DNA from: Pseudoduganella rivuli
GTDB lineage: Bacteria > Pseudomonadota > Gammaproteobacteria > Burkholderiales > Burkholderiaceae_D
Assembly (NCBI RefSeq): GCF_009674485.1
Contig: NZ_WKJJ01000018.1
Location: forward strand, 1 to 64,000
Reading direction: 5' to 3'
Length of the DNA: 64,000 bases
Positions 18,448-27,263 of this stretch are shown in pieces; position 1 is the first letter of the stretch, and the number at the start of each line of letters is the position of its first letter. The position numbers and the translations under genes are program-made. The notes below the pieces were generated by a model. The model had not been told where the DNA came from, ran no database searches, and saw only the letters and a program-made list of their open reading frames with translations.

Positions 18448-19698
18448 TCAGTCCGCGTCGGGGTTGACCACCAGCAGCGCGATGCCCTGTCCGCCGCCCA
18501 CGCAAGCCGACGAAATGCCATAGCGCTGGCCGCGCCGGCGCAATTCGCGCGCCAGGGTCACGGTCAGGCGCACGCCGGTGGCGGCCAGCGGATGGCCCAG
18601 CGCGATGGCGCCGCCGTTGACGTTCAGGCGGCTGCGGTCCAGCCCCAGCTCGCGCTCGACGGCCAGCACCTGCGCGCCCTGCGCCTCGTTGATTTCAAAC
18701 AGCGCGATATCGTCCAGCGCCAGCCCGCTGCGCTCGAGCAGCAGGCGGATCGCGGCGGCGGGGCCGATGCCCATGATTTCCGGCGGCACCCCCACGGCGG
18801 CGGCGGCGGCCACACGCGCCAGCGGCTGGTGGCCGTTGCGGCGAACGTAGTCGCCCGACGCGACGATGGTGGCGGCCGCCGCGTCGACCAGCGCGGAACT
18901 GTTGCCGGCCGTTTGCACACCGCCTTCGTACAACGAACGCAACTTGGCCAGCGCTTCCAACGGCGACGGACGCGGATGGGTGTCGCGCGCGACGTCGCCT
19001 GCTTTCGGCGGCAATTTGATGCCGCGCGTGGCATAGCCGTCCAGCGTGAATTGTTCATTGCCCACGGCGACGATTTCGCCGTCCAGGAAGCCCGATTCCT
19101 GCGCCGCCAGCGCGCGCTCGAACGACAGCGCCGCGTAGGCGTCGACTTCGGCGCGGCTGATGCCGTAGCGTTTGGCCAGGTTTTCCGCCGTCTGCGGCAT
19201 CGTCACGCCGGGCGCGGGGTCGATCAGCGCTTCCCACATGTAATCCTTGAATTCCACGGGCGCGCCCAGCTTGAAGCCGGTGCGGTGGCCGAACGCGGCG
19301 ATCGGGTTGCGCGTCATGTTTTCCGTGGCCACCACCAGCGCCGCTTCCGCGTACCCCCGCTCGATCTGGTCGCCGGCCTGGCGGATCAGTTCAAAACCCG
19401 TGCCGCAAATGCGCTGCACGTTAATGGCCGGCACTTCCATCGGCACGCCCGCATACAGGCCGATGTGGCGCGGCAGCACGAACTGGAAGAAGTCGCCCGG
19501 CGCCATGTTGCCGGTGATGACGGAGTCGATATCCGTGGCCGGCACGCCGCTGCGGCGCAGCACTTCGCGCGCCGCCTTGATGCCCAGGTCCGTGGGTGAA
19601 ATGCCGCCGAAATGGCTGCAATAGTCGACCATCGGCGTGCGTACGCCGTCTATCATCCAGATGTCGTCGAAACCGGCGTAAAAACCGTGTTGTTTCAT
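18448..19698 (-). CDS. Thiolase (acetyl-CoA acyltransferase)
   Basis: A 416-residue thiolase. The nucleophile is Cys98 in QRICGTGFE; the C-terminal motifs GGAIALGHPLAATG (His) and SSACVGGGQG (second Cys) are intact. Within this operon it would split the beta-keto thioester, for ferulate giving vanilloyl-CoA and acetyl-CoA. A beta-ketothiolase gene (aat) also lies next to fcs in Pseudomonas ferulate loci. It follows the fcs gene by 12 bp, with a good AGGA site before the ATG. Confidence 0.9.
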   Translation of the reverse strand: MKQHGFYAGFDDIWMIDGVRTPMVDYCSHFGGISPTDLGIKAAREVLRRSGVPATDIDSVITGNMAPGDFFQFVLPRHIGLYAGVPMEVPAINVQRICGTGFELIRQAGDQIERGYAEAALVVATENMTRNPIAAFGHRTGFKLGAPVEFKDYMWEALIDPAPGVTMPQTAENLAKRYGISRAEVDAYAALSFERALAAQESGFLDGEIVAVGNEQFTLDGYATRGIKLPPKAGDVARDTHPRPSPLEALAKLRSLYEGGVQTAGNSSALVDAAAATIVASGDYVRRNGHQPLARVAAAAAVGVPPEIMGIGPAAAIRLLLERSGLALDDIALFEINEAQGAQVLAVERELGLDRSRLNVNGGAIALGHPLAATGVRLTVTLARELRRRGQRYGISSACVGGGQGIALLVVNPDAD

Positions 19699-19710
19699 GG
19701 TGCGTCCTTG

Positions 19711-21588
19711 TCAGGTATTGGGAAGGAGAACGGCGGGATCGGCGTCGTCATACAGCGCCGTCACCAGCGCCGCGCGCTGCGTCAGCACGGCGCGCTGGTT
19801 GATCGATCCCTTGTCGGTGATTTCGCCCTTGTCGATGCTGGGCGGATCGAGCAGGATCAGCGCGCGCGCCACGCGGTTCGCGCTGCCGGTACCATGCTGG
19901 TACAGGCGCTGCAGCATGGCCTGGAAGAATCCGCGCACCGGCGCCGATTGCAGCACCTGCGCGTCGCTGGCATCGGCCGCATCGAAGCCGTGCTGCGCGG
20001 CCAGGCGCCGGCACTGCGCCACGTTCGGGAAAATCAGGATGCCCACTTCGGCGCGGTCGTGGCCGGCGATCACCACGTCCTGCAGGCATGGCGCGCCTTC
20101 GATGATGATGCGTCCCCGCAGCGGCCCCACGCTGACCCAGGTGCCGGTGTACAGCTTGAAATCTTCCGCCACGCGGCCGTCGAACACGAAGCCCAGGTCG
20201 GGCTGGTCCGGGTCGTACCACTTCACCGCGTCGCCGGAACAGAAATACCCTTCGTCGTCGAACGCCGCCGCACTTTGCGCGGCGTCGCGCCAGTAGCCGG
20301 GCGTGACGTTCGGGCCGTGGTAGCGCACTTCGGTCTTGTCGCCGTTGGGCACCAGCTTGACCGTGATGCCCGGCAGCGGCACGCCGATCTGCCCTGCCCG
20401 CACCTGTTCCTGCACCACGAACAGCGCCGATGGCGCGGTCTCGGTCATGCCCAGGCCGCAATTCATGACGATGCGCTCGCCGCAATCGCGTTCTGCCACC
20501 GCGTGCAACTTGTCCCAGATGGTTTGCGGCAGCGCGGCCGCCGCATAGAACTGCATGCGCAGCCGGCTGTGGAAGGTGGCGCTCAGTTGCGGGTCGGCTT
20601 CCAGCGCGTAGGCGACTTCTTCCCAGCCTTTGGGCACGTTGAAGTAGACCGTCGGCGCGATCTCGCGCAGGTTGCGCAGCGTGACGCCGATGCCTTGCGG
20701 CGTCGGACGGCCATCGTCGATGTACATGGTGCCGCCGTTGTACAGCACCAGTCCGACATTGTGGTTGCCGCCGAACGTATGGTTCCATGGCAGCCAGTCG
20801 ATCAGCACCGGCGGATCTTCCGCCAGGAAGGGCCAGGTCTGGCGCATCATTTGCAGGTTGCTGCACCACATGCGGTGCGTGTTGATGACGGCCTTCGGCA
20901 TCTTGGTGGAGCCGGACGTGAACAGGAACTTGGCGATGGTGTCCGGGCCGGTGGCGGCAAAGGCCTGCTCCACGGCGTCGCCGGCCGGCGTGTCCGCCAG
21001 GTCGGCATACAGCGTCGCCGCGCGCCCGGCAGGCGGATTGGCCGTCACCAGCACTTCCACGTCGTCCGCCACGCAGGCGCGGATGGCGGCGCCGAACTGT
21101 TCGCCGTCGGCCGCGAACACCATGCCCGGCGTCAGCACCGCCAGCACGTGGCGCAGCTTGTCGTAATCCTTCGACAGCAACGAATAGGCGGGTGAAATCG
21201 ATGAAAACGGGATGCCCGTGTACAGGCAGGCCAAGGTCAGCATCGCGTGTTCCAGGTCGTTGTCGGACAGGATCAGCAGCGGACGCTCGGCCGACAGGCC
21301 GCGCTCCAGCAATCCCTGGCCGATGCGGCGCGCGCTGTCCAGCGCCTGGCTGTAACTGATGTGGCGCCACGCGCCATCCACGCCGCGGCGCGCCATGTAG
21401 GTGCGTTCGGGCGCGTGCGCGGCCCAATGCCGCAGGCGGTCGCCCAGGCGCGCGGGGTAGTCCTGCAATGCCTGCCGCGTGCGCACGTAGGTGGCGCCGG
21501 GCCGGCGCTCGATCTCGACACCCTTGATGCCGAATTCCAGGCGCCGGTAGCGCGGCGCGGGCATGGCTGCCGTTGATGCTGGGGTCAT
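19711..21588 (-). CDS. fcs: Feruloyl-CoA synthase
   Basis: A 625-residue AMP-forming acyl-CoA ligase. The N-terminal region (YRRLEFGIKGVEIERR, then PARLGDRLRHWAAHAPERTY) is characteristic of feruloyl-CoA synthases. The adenylation motifs are FLFTSGSTKMPKAV (P-loop) and GLGMTETAP, then DGRVAEDFKL, and the catalytic lysine is Lys593 in ITDKGSINQ. It should activate ferulate (and possibly coumarate or caffeate) with ATP and CoA in the cytoplasm. The start at 21588 follows GGAGGAGA and leaves a 28-bp gap to the crotonase gene; a longer start at 21654 would overlap that gene. Related aryl-acid specificity cannot be excluded. Confidence 0.85.
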   Translation of the reverse strand: MTPASTAAMPAPRYRRLEFGIKGVEIERRPGATYVRTRQALQDYPARLGDRLRHWAAHAPERTYMARRGVDGAWRHISYSQALDSARRIGQGLLERGLSAERPLLILSDNDLEHAMLTLACLYTGIPFSSISPAYSLLSKDYDKLRHVLAVLTPGMVFAADGEQFGAAIRACVADDVEVLVTANPPAGRAATLYADLADTPAGDAVEQAFAATGPDTIAKFLFTSGSTKMPKAVINTHRMWCSNLQMMRQTWPFLAEDPPVLIDWLPWNHTFGGNHNVGLVLYNGGTMYIDDGRPTPQGIGVTLRNLREIAPTVYFNVPKGWEEVAYALEADPQLSATFHSRLRMQFYAAAALPQTIWDKLHAVAERDCGERIVMNCGLGMTETAPSALFVVQEQVRAGQIGVPLPGITVKLVPNGDKTEVRYHGPNVTPGYWRDAAQSAAAFDDEGYFCSGDAVKWYDPDQPDLGFVFDGRVAEDFKLYTGTWVSVGPLRGRIIIEGAPCLQDVVIAGHDRAEVGILIFPNVAQCRRLAAQHGFDAADASDAQVLQSAPVRGFFQAMLQRLYQHGTGSANRVARALILLDPPSIDKGEITDKGSINQRAVLTQRAALVTALYDDADPAVLLPNT

Positions 21589-21616
21589 GTTGTCTCCTCC
21601 TGTATTTTTCTTCGGA

Positions 21617-22399
21617 TCAGGCCTGGAACCGTACTTTGTTGGCTTTATGGTCAAGGAAGGCCAGCAGCCTGCCCCGCGTATCCGGATCGCTGACGGCCAC
21701 CGCCGCCATCAGCGATTCCGTCATCATGCCATCCTGGATCGACTGGTCGGCAATCCGCGGCAGCACGTGCATCACCGCGTAATTGGTCATCGGCGCGTTG
21801 GCCGCCACCTTGTGCGCCAGCTCCATCGCCTTCGCCAGCCCCTGGCCCGGCTCCACCAGGTATTGCGACACGCCCAGCCGGTGTCCTTCCTGCGCATCGA
21901 GCACACGCCCGGTCAGCATCACGTCGGTCATGGCGGGCACGCCGATCATGCGTGAAATGCGCACCGAACCGCCGCCTCCGACGAACAGGCCGCGCTGGCC
22001 TTCCGGCAGCGCATAAAAGGCGGAATGCTCGGCCACGCGGATATGGGCCGCCGCCGCCAGTTCCAGCCCGCCGCCGACCACGGCGCCGCGCAGGACCACG
22101 ATCACCGGGGCGCGTCCGAACTGCACCCGTTCGAACGCCGCATGCCACATGCGTGAGTGGTGCACGGCTTCGGTGGTGCTGCGTTCGCGCATTTCGGCCA
22201 GGTCCAGCCCCGCGCAGAAATGCTCGCCCTCGCCCGTCAGCACGACGGCGCGCACCGTGTCCGGCAAGTTGTCGAAAGTGTGCTGCAAGGCGCCGATCAG
22301 CTCGTCGCTGAGGGCGTTGCGCTTGGCCGGCCGGTTGATGGCGATGCGGGCCACCGCACCATCAAAGGCAAGGGTTATCAGGTCGCTGGTTTGCTGCAT
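21617..22399 (-). CDS. Crotonase-family enoyl-CoA hydratase
   Basis: A 260-residue crotonase. It shows NRPAKRNALS, the oxyanion-hole regions around HFCAGLDLAEM and GAVVGGGLELAAAA, and acidic residues at the two hydratase positions (GLELA and LPEGQRG). It does not carry the GIPPG-type segment I recall from feruloyl-CoA hydratase/lyase (Ech), so a plain hydratase feeding the SDR and thiolase is at least as likely as a vanillin-forming lyase. It is the first gene of the leftward operon, with AAGGAG before the ATG and the shared operator 38 bp upstream. Confidence 0.85.
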   Translation of the reverse strand: MQQTSDLITLAFDGAVARIAINRPAKRNALSDELIGALQHTFDNLPDTVRAVVLTGEGEHFCAGLDLAEMRERSTTEAVHHSRMWHAAFERVQFGRAPVIVVLRGAVVGGGLELAAAAHIRVAEHSAFYALPEGQRGLFVGGGGSVRISRMIGVPAMTDVMLTGRVLDAQEGHRLGVSQYLVEPGQGLAKAMELAHKVAANAPMTNYAVMHVLPRIADQSIQDGMMTESLMAAVAVSDPDTRGRLLAFLDHKANKVRFQA

Positions 22400-22436
22400 G
22401 GGGTCTCCTTTGGATCGCCGTAATTTAGTTTTAAAA

Positions 22437-22457
22437 TATAACTATTATTCAGTATAA
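22437..22457. promoter_or_regulatory. Putative shared operator/promoter site, copy 2
   Basis: The reverse complement contains TATACTGAATAATAGTTATA, the same site as at 5267-5287 with one change (A to G). It lies in the 132-bp divergent gap between the crotonase operon (leftward) and the CoA-transferase gene (rightward), closer to the crotonase. It also shares TATTCAGTA with the palindrome in front of vanA. Confidence 0.6.
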
Positions 22458-22531
22458 TCAAATCGAGTGAAAACGCAAGCGCGGCGGCAACCGCCGGTGC
22501 GCGGACTTCAACCAACCAGAGGAGGAGCGAG

Positions 22532-24103
22532 ATGAAAATCATTAAAGCCGACGATGTGGGCAGCCTGGTGGCGGATGGCGCCACCGTGTTTTTGGGCGGG
22601 CTGGCCATGACCAGCCTGGCCGAGGAAGTATTGAAAGGACTGGAGCGCAGCTTCCTGGCCAGCGGCCACCCGCGCGGCCTCACCACGTGGGCCTGTGGCG
22701 CCATCGGCAACAGCGGCGACGGCGGCATGGTGCATTTCGCCCATCCGGGCATGGTGCGGCGCGTGGTGGCGGGCCACTTCGGCCAGACCGGCAAGGAAAT
22801 GATGAAAATGGTGTTCGACGGCGAGATCGAAGCCTATAACTTCCCGCAAGGCTCGCTGTCGCACATGCTGCGCCACATCGCGGCGCGCACCCCGGGCCTG
22901 CTGACCAAGGTCGGGCTGGGGACGTTCGTCGATCCGCGTTTGGAGGGTGGCAAACTCAATGTGCGCTGCAGCGAAGACCTGGTGCGGCTGGTGGAATTCG
23001 GCGGCGAGGAATGGCTGCACTATCCGGGCCCGAAAATCGACGTGGCCATCATCCGCGGCACGCTGGCCGATGAAAACGGCAACATCACGCTGGACAAGGA
23101 AGGCATGCTGCTGGAACAGTTGTCCATCGCGCAGGCCGCGCGCGCCTGCGGCGGCATCGTCATCGCGCAGGTCGAGCGGGTGGTGCAGGCCGGCAGCCTG
23201 CATCCGAAGTCGGTGAAAATTCCCGGCCTGCTGGTCGATTACGTGGTGCTGGGACGCCCGGAAAACCACATGCAGTCGATCGCCACCCAGTTCGACCCGG
23301 CCCTGTGCGGCGACGTGCGCGTGCCGCTCGGCTCACTGGCGCCGATGGCGCTCGACGAGCGCAAGGTGATCGCGCGGCGCGCCGCGCTGGAACTCACGCC
23401 GGGCGCGGTCAGCAACCTGGGGATCGGCATCCCGGCCGGCATTCCATCGATCGCGGCCGAGGAAGGTGTGGCGGACATGCTGCAACTGAGCATAGAAAGC
23501 GGCATCAATGGCGGCGTGCCGGCGCAATTCGGCGATTTCGGCCTGGCCTACAATCCGGAATCCATCATCGAGCAATCGTCGCAATTCGACTTTTATGACG
23601 GCGGCGGACTCGATGCCAGCTTCCTCGGACTGGCCCAGGCGGACAGCCGCGGCAACGTCAACGTCAGCAAGTTCAATGGCCGCCCGGTTGGCTGCGGCGG
23701 TTTCATCAACATTACGCGCGCCACGCCCACGCTGGTCTTTTGCGGCACCTTTACCGCCGGCGGATTGCAGGTCGAAGTCGGCAATGGCCGCCTGAAGATC
23801 GTCACCGAAGGCAAGTCGCGCAAGTTCATCGAGCAGGTGGAACAAGTCACGTTCAACGGGCACGATGCCGCGCAGCGCCGCCAGGACGTACTGTTCGTCA
23901 CCGAGCGCGCCGTGCTGCGCCTGACCACCGACGGACTGGAACTGACGGAAATCGCGCCCGGCATCGACCTGGAACGCGACGTGCTGGCCCACATGGGGTT
24001 CCGCCCCATCATGCGCGACGTGAAGCTGATGGATGCGGCCCTGTTCCATGAGCGCTGGGGCGGATTGCAGGCGGCGCTGCAAGAGCGCCGGCAAAATCAC
24101 TGA
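22532..24103 (+). CDS. Acyl-CoA:acetate/3-ketoacid CoA-transferase family I
   Basis: A 523-residue single-chain CoA-transferase with alpha and beta halves joined, as in propionate CoA-transferase and YdiF. The catalytic glutamate is probably Glu322 in LSIESGINGGVP. It is strongly preceded by GAGGAGGAG and is divergent from the crotonase operon. In a beta-oxidative ferulate path it could move CoA from vanilloyl-CoA to an acceptor, or recycle CoA onto ferulate; an acetoacetate role is the conservative alternative. Its stop abuts the vanB stop (convergent). Confidence 0.85.
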   Translation: MKIIKADDVGSLVADGATVFLGGLAMTSLAEEVLKGLERSFLASGHPRGLTTWACGAIGNSGDGGMVHFAHPGMVRRVVAGHFGQTGKEMMKMVFDGEIEAYNFPQGSLSHMLRHIAARTPGLLTKVGLGTFVDPRLEGGKLNVRCSEDLVRLVEFGGEEWLHYPGPKIDVAIIRGTLADENGNITLDKEGMLLEQLSIAQAARACGGIVIAQVERVVQAGSLHPKSVKIPGLLVDYVVLGRPENHMQSIATQFDPALCGDVRVPLGSLAPMALDERKVIARRAALELTPGAVSNLGIGIPAGIPSIAAEEGVADMLQLSIESGINGGVPAQFGDFGLAYNPESIIEQSSQFDFYDGGGLDASFLGLAQADSRGNVNVSKFNGRPVGCGGFINITRATPTLVFCGTFTAGGLQVEVGNGRLKIVTEGKSRKFIEQVEQVTFNGHDAAQRRQDVLFVTERAVLRLTTDGLELTEIAPGIDLERDVLAHMGFRPIMRDVKLMDAALFHERWGGLQAALQERRQNH

Positions 24104-25072
24104 TTACAAGTCCAGCAGCAGATGCGCGCCACGGGCGCGCGAACAGCACGGCGTGAACTGGTCGTTGGCGGCTTGCTCTTCTTCCGTCAGATACAGGTCG
24201 CGATGCTCCGGCACGCCATCGAGCACGCGCGTCACGCACGTGCCGCACACGCCCTGCTCGCACGATGCGGGAACGAATACCCCCGCTTCGGTCAGCACCT
24301 GCAATACGGTGCGGCCAACCGGAACGTGATACGCCTTGCCGCTGGAAGCGAGGCGTACTTCGAATTCCCGTTCGCCGTCGACGCCGGCCGGTGCGGCGGC
24401 GGCGCCGAAGTATTCCAGGTGCACCTGTTCAGGCGGCCAGCCATGCGCGGCGGCCGTGCTCCGCACATAATCGATAAAGCCCGATGGGCCGCACAGGTAG
24501 ATATGGGTGCGCCGGTCCGTCTTCGCCAGCAGCGCCGGCAAATCCAGCCGCTGCCCGGGCGCGCCACTGTCGTAATGGATGTGCACCTGCGCCGCATACG
24601 GCGCGGCGGCCAGGTGCGCGCGGAACGCCGTGCGCTCCGGCGAGCGGGTGCAGTAGTGCAGTTCGAAACCGGCGCCCTGGTCGGACAGCGCTTCGGCCAT
24701 CGCCAGCATCGGCGTGATGCCGATCCCGCCCGCCAGCAGCAGGCTGCCGGGCGCCTGCACCAGCGGGAAATGGTTTTTCGGCGCGCTGATCTGCAACAGC
24801 GCGCCGGCCTGCACGTCGTCGTGCATGGCCAGCGAACCGCCGCGCGACGCGGGGTCGCGCAGCACGCCGATCAGGTAGCGCTGCCGCTCATGCGGCGGAT
24901 TGCACAGCGAATACTGGCGCACCAGCCCGGGACGCACGTGGACGTCGATGTGCGCGCCGGCACTGAACGGCGGCAGCGGCTCGCCATCCGCGCTGACCAG
25001 CTCGAAGCTGCAGATACCTTCCGCTTCGGCCAGCTTGCGCGCCACCTGTACTTGCAGCAATGGCCCGTTCAT
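24104..25072 (-). CDS. vanB: Vanillate O-demethylase reductase subunit VanB
   Basis: A 322-residue phthalate-dioxygenase-type reductase: flavin domain (QYSLCNPP), NAD domain (LLAGGIGITPML) and a C-terminal plant-type 2Fe-2S ferredoxin with CEQGVCGTC plus a distal Cys (FTPCCSRA). It passes electrons from NADH to VanA. The ATG at 25072 overlaps the vanA stop (ATGA), so the two are translationally coupled; an upstream in-frame start would read into vanA and is rejected. Confidence 0.93.
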   Translation of the reverse strand: MNGPLLQVQVARKLAEAEGICSFELVSADGEPLPPFSAGAHIDVHVRPGLVRQYSLCNPPHERQRYLIGVLRDPASRGGSLAMHDDVQAGALLQISAPKNHFPLVQAPGSLLLAGGIGITPMLAMAEALSDQGAGFELHYCTRSPERTAFRAHLAAAPYAAQVHIHYDSGAPGQRLDLPALLAKTDRRTHIYLCGPSGFIDYVRSTAAAHGWPPEQVHLEYFGAAAAPAGVDGEREFEVRLASSGKAYHVPVGRTVLQVLTEAGVFVPASCEQGVCGTCVTRVLDGVPEHRDLYLTEEEQAANDQFTPCCSRARGAHLLLDL

Positions 25073-26130
25073 GCCCGCCGCTCCTGTTCCTGCCCCTGTC
25101 CCTGCTCCTGCTCGCGCCGCAGCCACTGATCGAGGATGCGGCGCGACTGCACGCCGCCCGCATCGATATTGAGCATCAGCAGCTTGCGTTCGGGATGGCG
25201 CAGGATATTGGCTTGCTGCTGCTCCAGGATGTCGCGGTCTTCCGCGAAGATATTGCCCTGGCCGGAGCGGATGGTGGCGGTCAGCTCCTCGTCGTCCGGC
25301 TTGAAATTGCGCGCCATGCCCCAGAAGTACCAGTGCGATGTTTCCGTTTCCGGCGTGATGAAATCGACCACGATGCTCGACGCCTTGTAGCGCGGATCGG
25401 CATCGTAACCGCCCTTGCCCGCATGGGCCACGCCCACTTCGATCATCACGTGGCTGGGTGGTGTGAAGCGGCAGATTTGCCAGCGGTCCACCGGCACGTC
25501 GTCCGCCAGGCCATTGCCGCGCAAGGCCGCGCGCCAGAACGGCGGCGCCATGATGTTTTCCATGTAGCGGCTGGTGATCACCTGGTCGCCCTCGACCCGC
25601 GTCTGGACGGGCGCTTCATCGATTTCCTTCTGGCCGATGCTCGACGCATGCACATAGGTTTCGTGCGTCAAGTCCATCAGGTTATCGATCATCAGCCGGT
25701 ACTCGCAATTGATGTGGTAAAGGCCGCCGCCGTAGGCCCATTCCGGATTGTCGGCCCATTCCAGGTGGTGGATCTGCGCGGGATCGGCCAGCGCCTGGTC
25801 GCCGGGCCAGACCCAGATGAAGCCGTAGCGCTCCACCACCGCGTAGCTGCGGATGCACGGGAAGCCGCGCACGCGCTGGCCCGGCATGCTGACGGGTTTG
25901 CCTTCGCAACCCATGGTCAGGCCATGGTAGCCACACACCAGCTGGCCGTCGCGCACGAAGCCCAGTGACAGCGGCGCGCCGCGGTGCGGGCAAAAATCCT
26001 CCACGGCCGCCACCTTGCCGCCCTCGCCACGGTAAAACACGATTTTTTCGCCGCAGATCTGGCGGCCCAGCGGTTTGGCCTCGATTTCATCCGGCGTACA
26101 CGCCACATACCAGGTGTTCTTGGGGTACAT
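25069..26130 (-). CDS. vanA: Vanillate O-demethylase oxygenase subunit VanA
   Basis: A 353-residue Rieske non-heme iron oxygenase. Rieske ligands are Cys47, His49, Cys66 and His69 (CPHRG, CGYHG). The mononuclear iron site region is DNLMDLTHETYVH. With VanB it converts vanillate to protocatechuate and formaldehyde. The start is the ATG after GGAGACGA at 26130. The last residues form a Gln/Glu/Gly-rich tail from a hexamer repeat, unusual for this family. A palindromic operator lies in the gap to the divergent MarR gene. Confidence 0.93.
   Translation of the reverse strand: MYPKNTWYVACTPDEIEAKPLGRQICGEKIVFYRGEGGKVAAVEDFCPHRGAPLSLGFVRDGQLVCGYHGLTMGCEGKPVSMPGQRVRGFPCIRSYAVVERYGFIWVWPGDQALADPAQIHHLEWADNPEWAYGGGLYHINCEYRLMIDNLMDLTHETYVHASSIGQKEIDEAPVQTRVEGDQVITSRYMENIMAPPFWRAALRGNGLADDVPVDRWQICRFTPPSHVMIEVGVAHAGKGGYDADPRYKASSIVVDFITPETETSHWYFWGMARNFKPDDEELTATIRSGQGNIFAEDRDILEQQQANILRHPERKLLMLNIDAGGVQSRRILDQWLRREQEQGQGQEQERRA
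25082..25111. repeat. Hexanucleotide repeat in the vanA 3' end
   Basis: Five tandem units of the type YCCTGY, in frame, encode the low-complexity EQGQGQEQE-type tail of VanA just before vanB. Gain or loss of units would change tail length without a frameshift. Confidence 0.7.
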
Positions 26131-26151
26131 TTCGTCTCCTTTTTTATCAAT

Positions 26152-26167
26152 ATTCAGTACACTGAAT
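26152..26167. promoter_or_regulatory. Operator palindrome in the vanA-marR gap
   Basis: ATTCAGTACACTGAAT has 7-bp perfect arms (ATTCAGT and ACTGAAT) around two bases. It lies 22 bp upstream of the vanA start and 60 bp before the divergent MarR gene, a typical place for an autoregulated MarR operator. It shares TATTCAGTA with the site at 22437. Confidence 0.65.
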
Positions 26168-26227
26168 GTTGTAAAGTATAGGCTTCTTCGCCGCGAAGTA
26201 AACCACCCTGACGAAATTTTTTTGCCG

Positions 26228-26707
26228 ATGCCGCACACCGAAAGCAAACTGGAAGACTTGTACGAACACCCCGGCCACCTGTTGCGCCGCGCGCAGCAGA
26301 TTTCGGTGTCGATGTTTTACGACGAGATGGGCAGCGAACTGACGCCCGTGCAATACGCAATGCTGCGCAACCTGGCCGGCCATCCGGGCACCGACCAGGT
26401 ATCGCTGTCGGCCGTGACGGGGATCGACACGTCGACCGGCGCCACGGTCTGCGCGCGGCTGGAGGAAAAAGGCTTATTAGAGCGCAAAGTCATCCCCCAC
26501 AACCGCCGCCAGCGCGCACTGACCATCACGGCGGCCGGCGAACGCTTGCTGGAAGACCTGGTGCCCGGCGCCCAGCGCCTGCGTCGGCGCCTGCTGGCGC
26601 CGCTGAGCGGGCCGGAGCAATTGCAGTTCATGGAATTGCTGACCCGGCTGGTCAACGCCAACAATGAGCAAAGCCGCGCCCCGCTGAGCGCACCAGGCAG
26701 CGACTGA
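26228..26707 (+). CDS. MarR-family regulator divergent from vanAB
   Basis: A 159-residue MarR-type winged-helix protein (VSLSAVTGIDTSTGATVCARLEEKGLLER as recognition helix and wing start, then NRRQRALTITAAG). MarR proteins often control hydroxycinnamate and vanillate genes and respond to the CoA thioester or free acid. Its divergence from vanA across the palindrome at 26152 makes it the best candidate for the vanAB regulator and perhaps for the sites at 5267 and 22437. I chose the ATG at 26228; the open frame upstream would cover the operator region and start in vanA. Confidence 0.85.
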   Translation: MPHTESKLEDLYEHPGHLLRRAQQISVSMFYDEMGSELTPVQYAMLRNLAGHPGTDQVSLSAVTGIDTSTGATVCARLEEKGLLERKVIPHNRRQRALTITAAGERLLEDLVPGAQRLRRRLLAPLSGPEQLQFMELLTRLVNANNEQSRAPLSAPGSD

Positions 26708-26780
26708 GCAGGACAGCCGCCGCCGGCGCCTCGCACAAAATTACTTTACCACTTATATAACTGTTGATATTATTTGTTAC

Positions 26781-27263
26781 ATGAAACAAGGACTCGGTAC
26801 ACAATTGCGCCATTTGATTGAATTGCTGGACGGCGCGGTCGAAGCGGCGTACGTGGAAGCGGACTTGCCGGAGTACCGGCCCCGCTTCACACCCGTCATG
26901 CGGGTGCTATCGACACGCCAGCAAGTCACGATCGGCGAAATCGCCGAAGTGGCCGGCATCACGCAACCGGCAGCCACGCAGACGGTGGCGCTGATGCACA
27001 AGAAGGGCCTGCTGCTGATCGAACCGGGGCCGCAGGATGGGCGCCAGCGCATCGTCAGCCTCAGTGAAAAAGGCAGCGCCTTGCTGCCGCGCGTACAGGC
27101 ATGCTGGCGCGCCACCAGGATGGCGGCGGACAGCCTCGACGCGGAGTTGGACATGCCGCTGTCGCAATGCCTGGCGCAGGCCATCGAAGTGCTGGGCCAA
27201 CGCCCGTTTGGCGAACGCATCCGTTCGGCGCGGGCTGACTCACAAAAAGGAGACTACGTATGA
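26781..27263 (+). CDS. MarR-family regulator, second copy
   Basis: A 160-residue MarR-type protein (TIGEIAEVAGITQPAATQTVALMHKKGLLL as helix-turn-helix, then DGRQRIVSLSEKG). It is distinct from the 26228 regulator. Its stop overlaps the start of the CPBP gene (ATGA at 27260), so it probably controls or is co-expressed with that membrane protease. The 73-bp upstream gap is AT-rich but has no convincing copy of the shared site. Confidence 0.85.
   Translation: MKQGLGTQLRHLIELLDGAVEAAYVEADLPEYRPRFTPVMRVLSTRQQVTIGEIAEVAGITQPAATQTVALMHKKGLLLIEPGPQDGRQRIVSLSEKGSALLPRVQACWRATRMAADSLDAELDMPLSQCLAQAIEVLGQRPFGERIRSARADSQKGDYV

Noticed and set aside
26756-26776. Possible third copy of the shared operator before the second MarR gene
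   Set aside because: Only about 10 of 21 positions match; within chance for an AT-rich gap.
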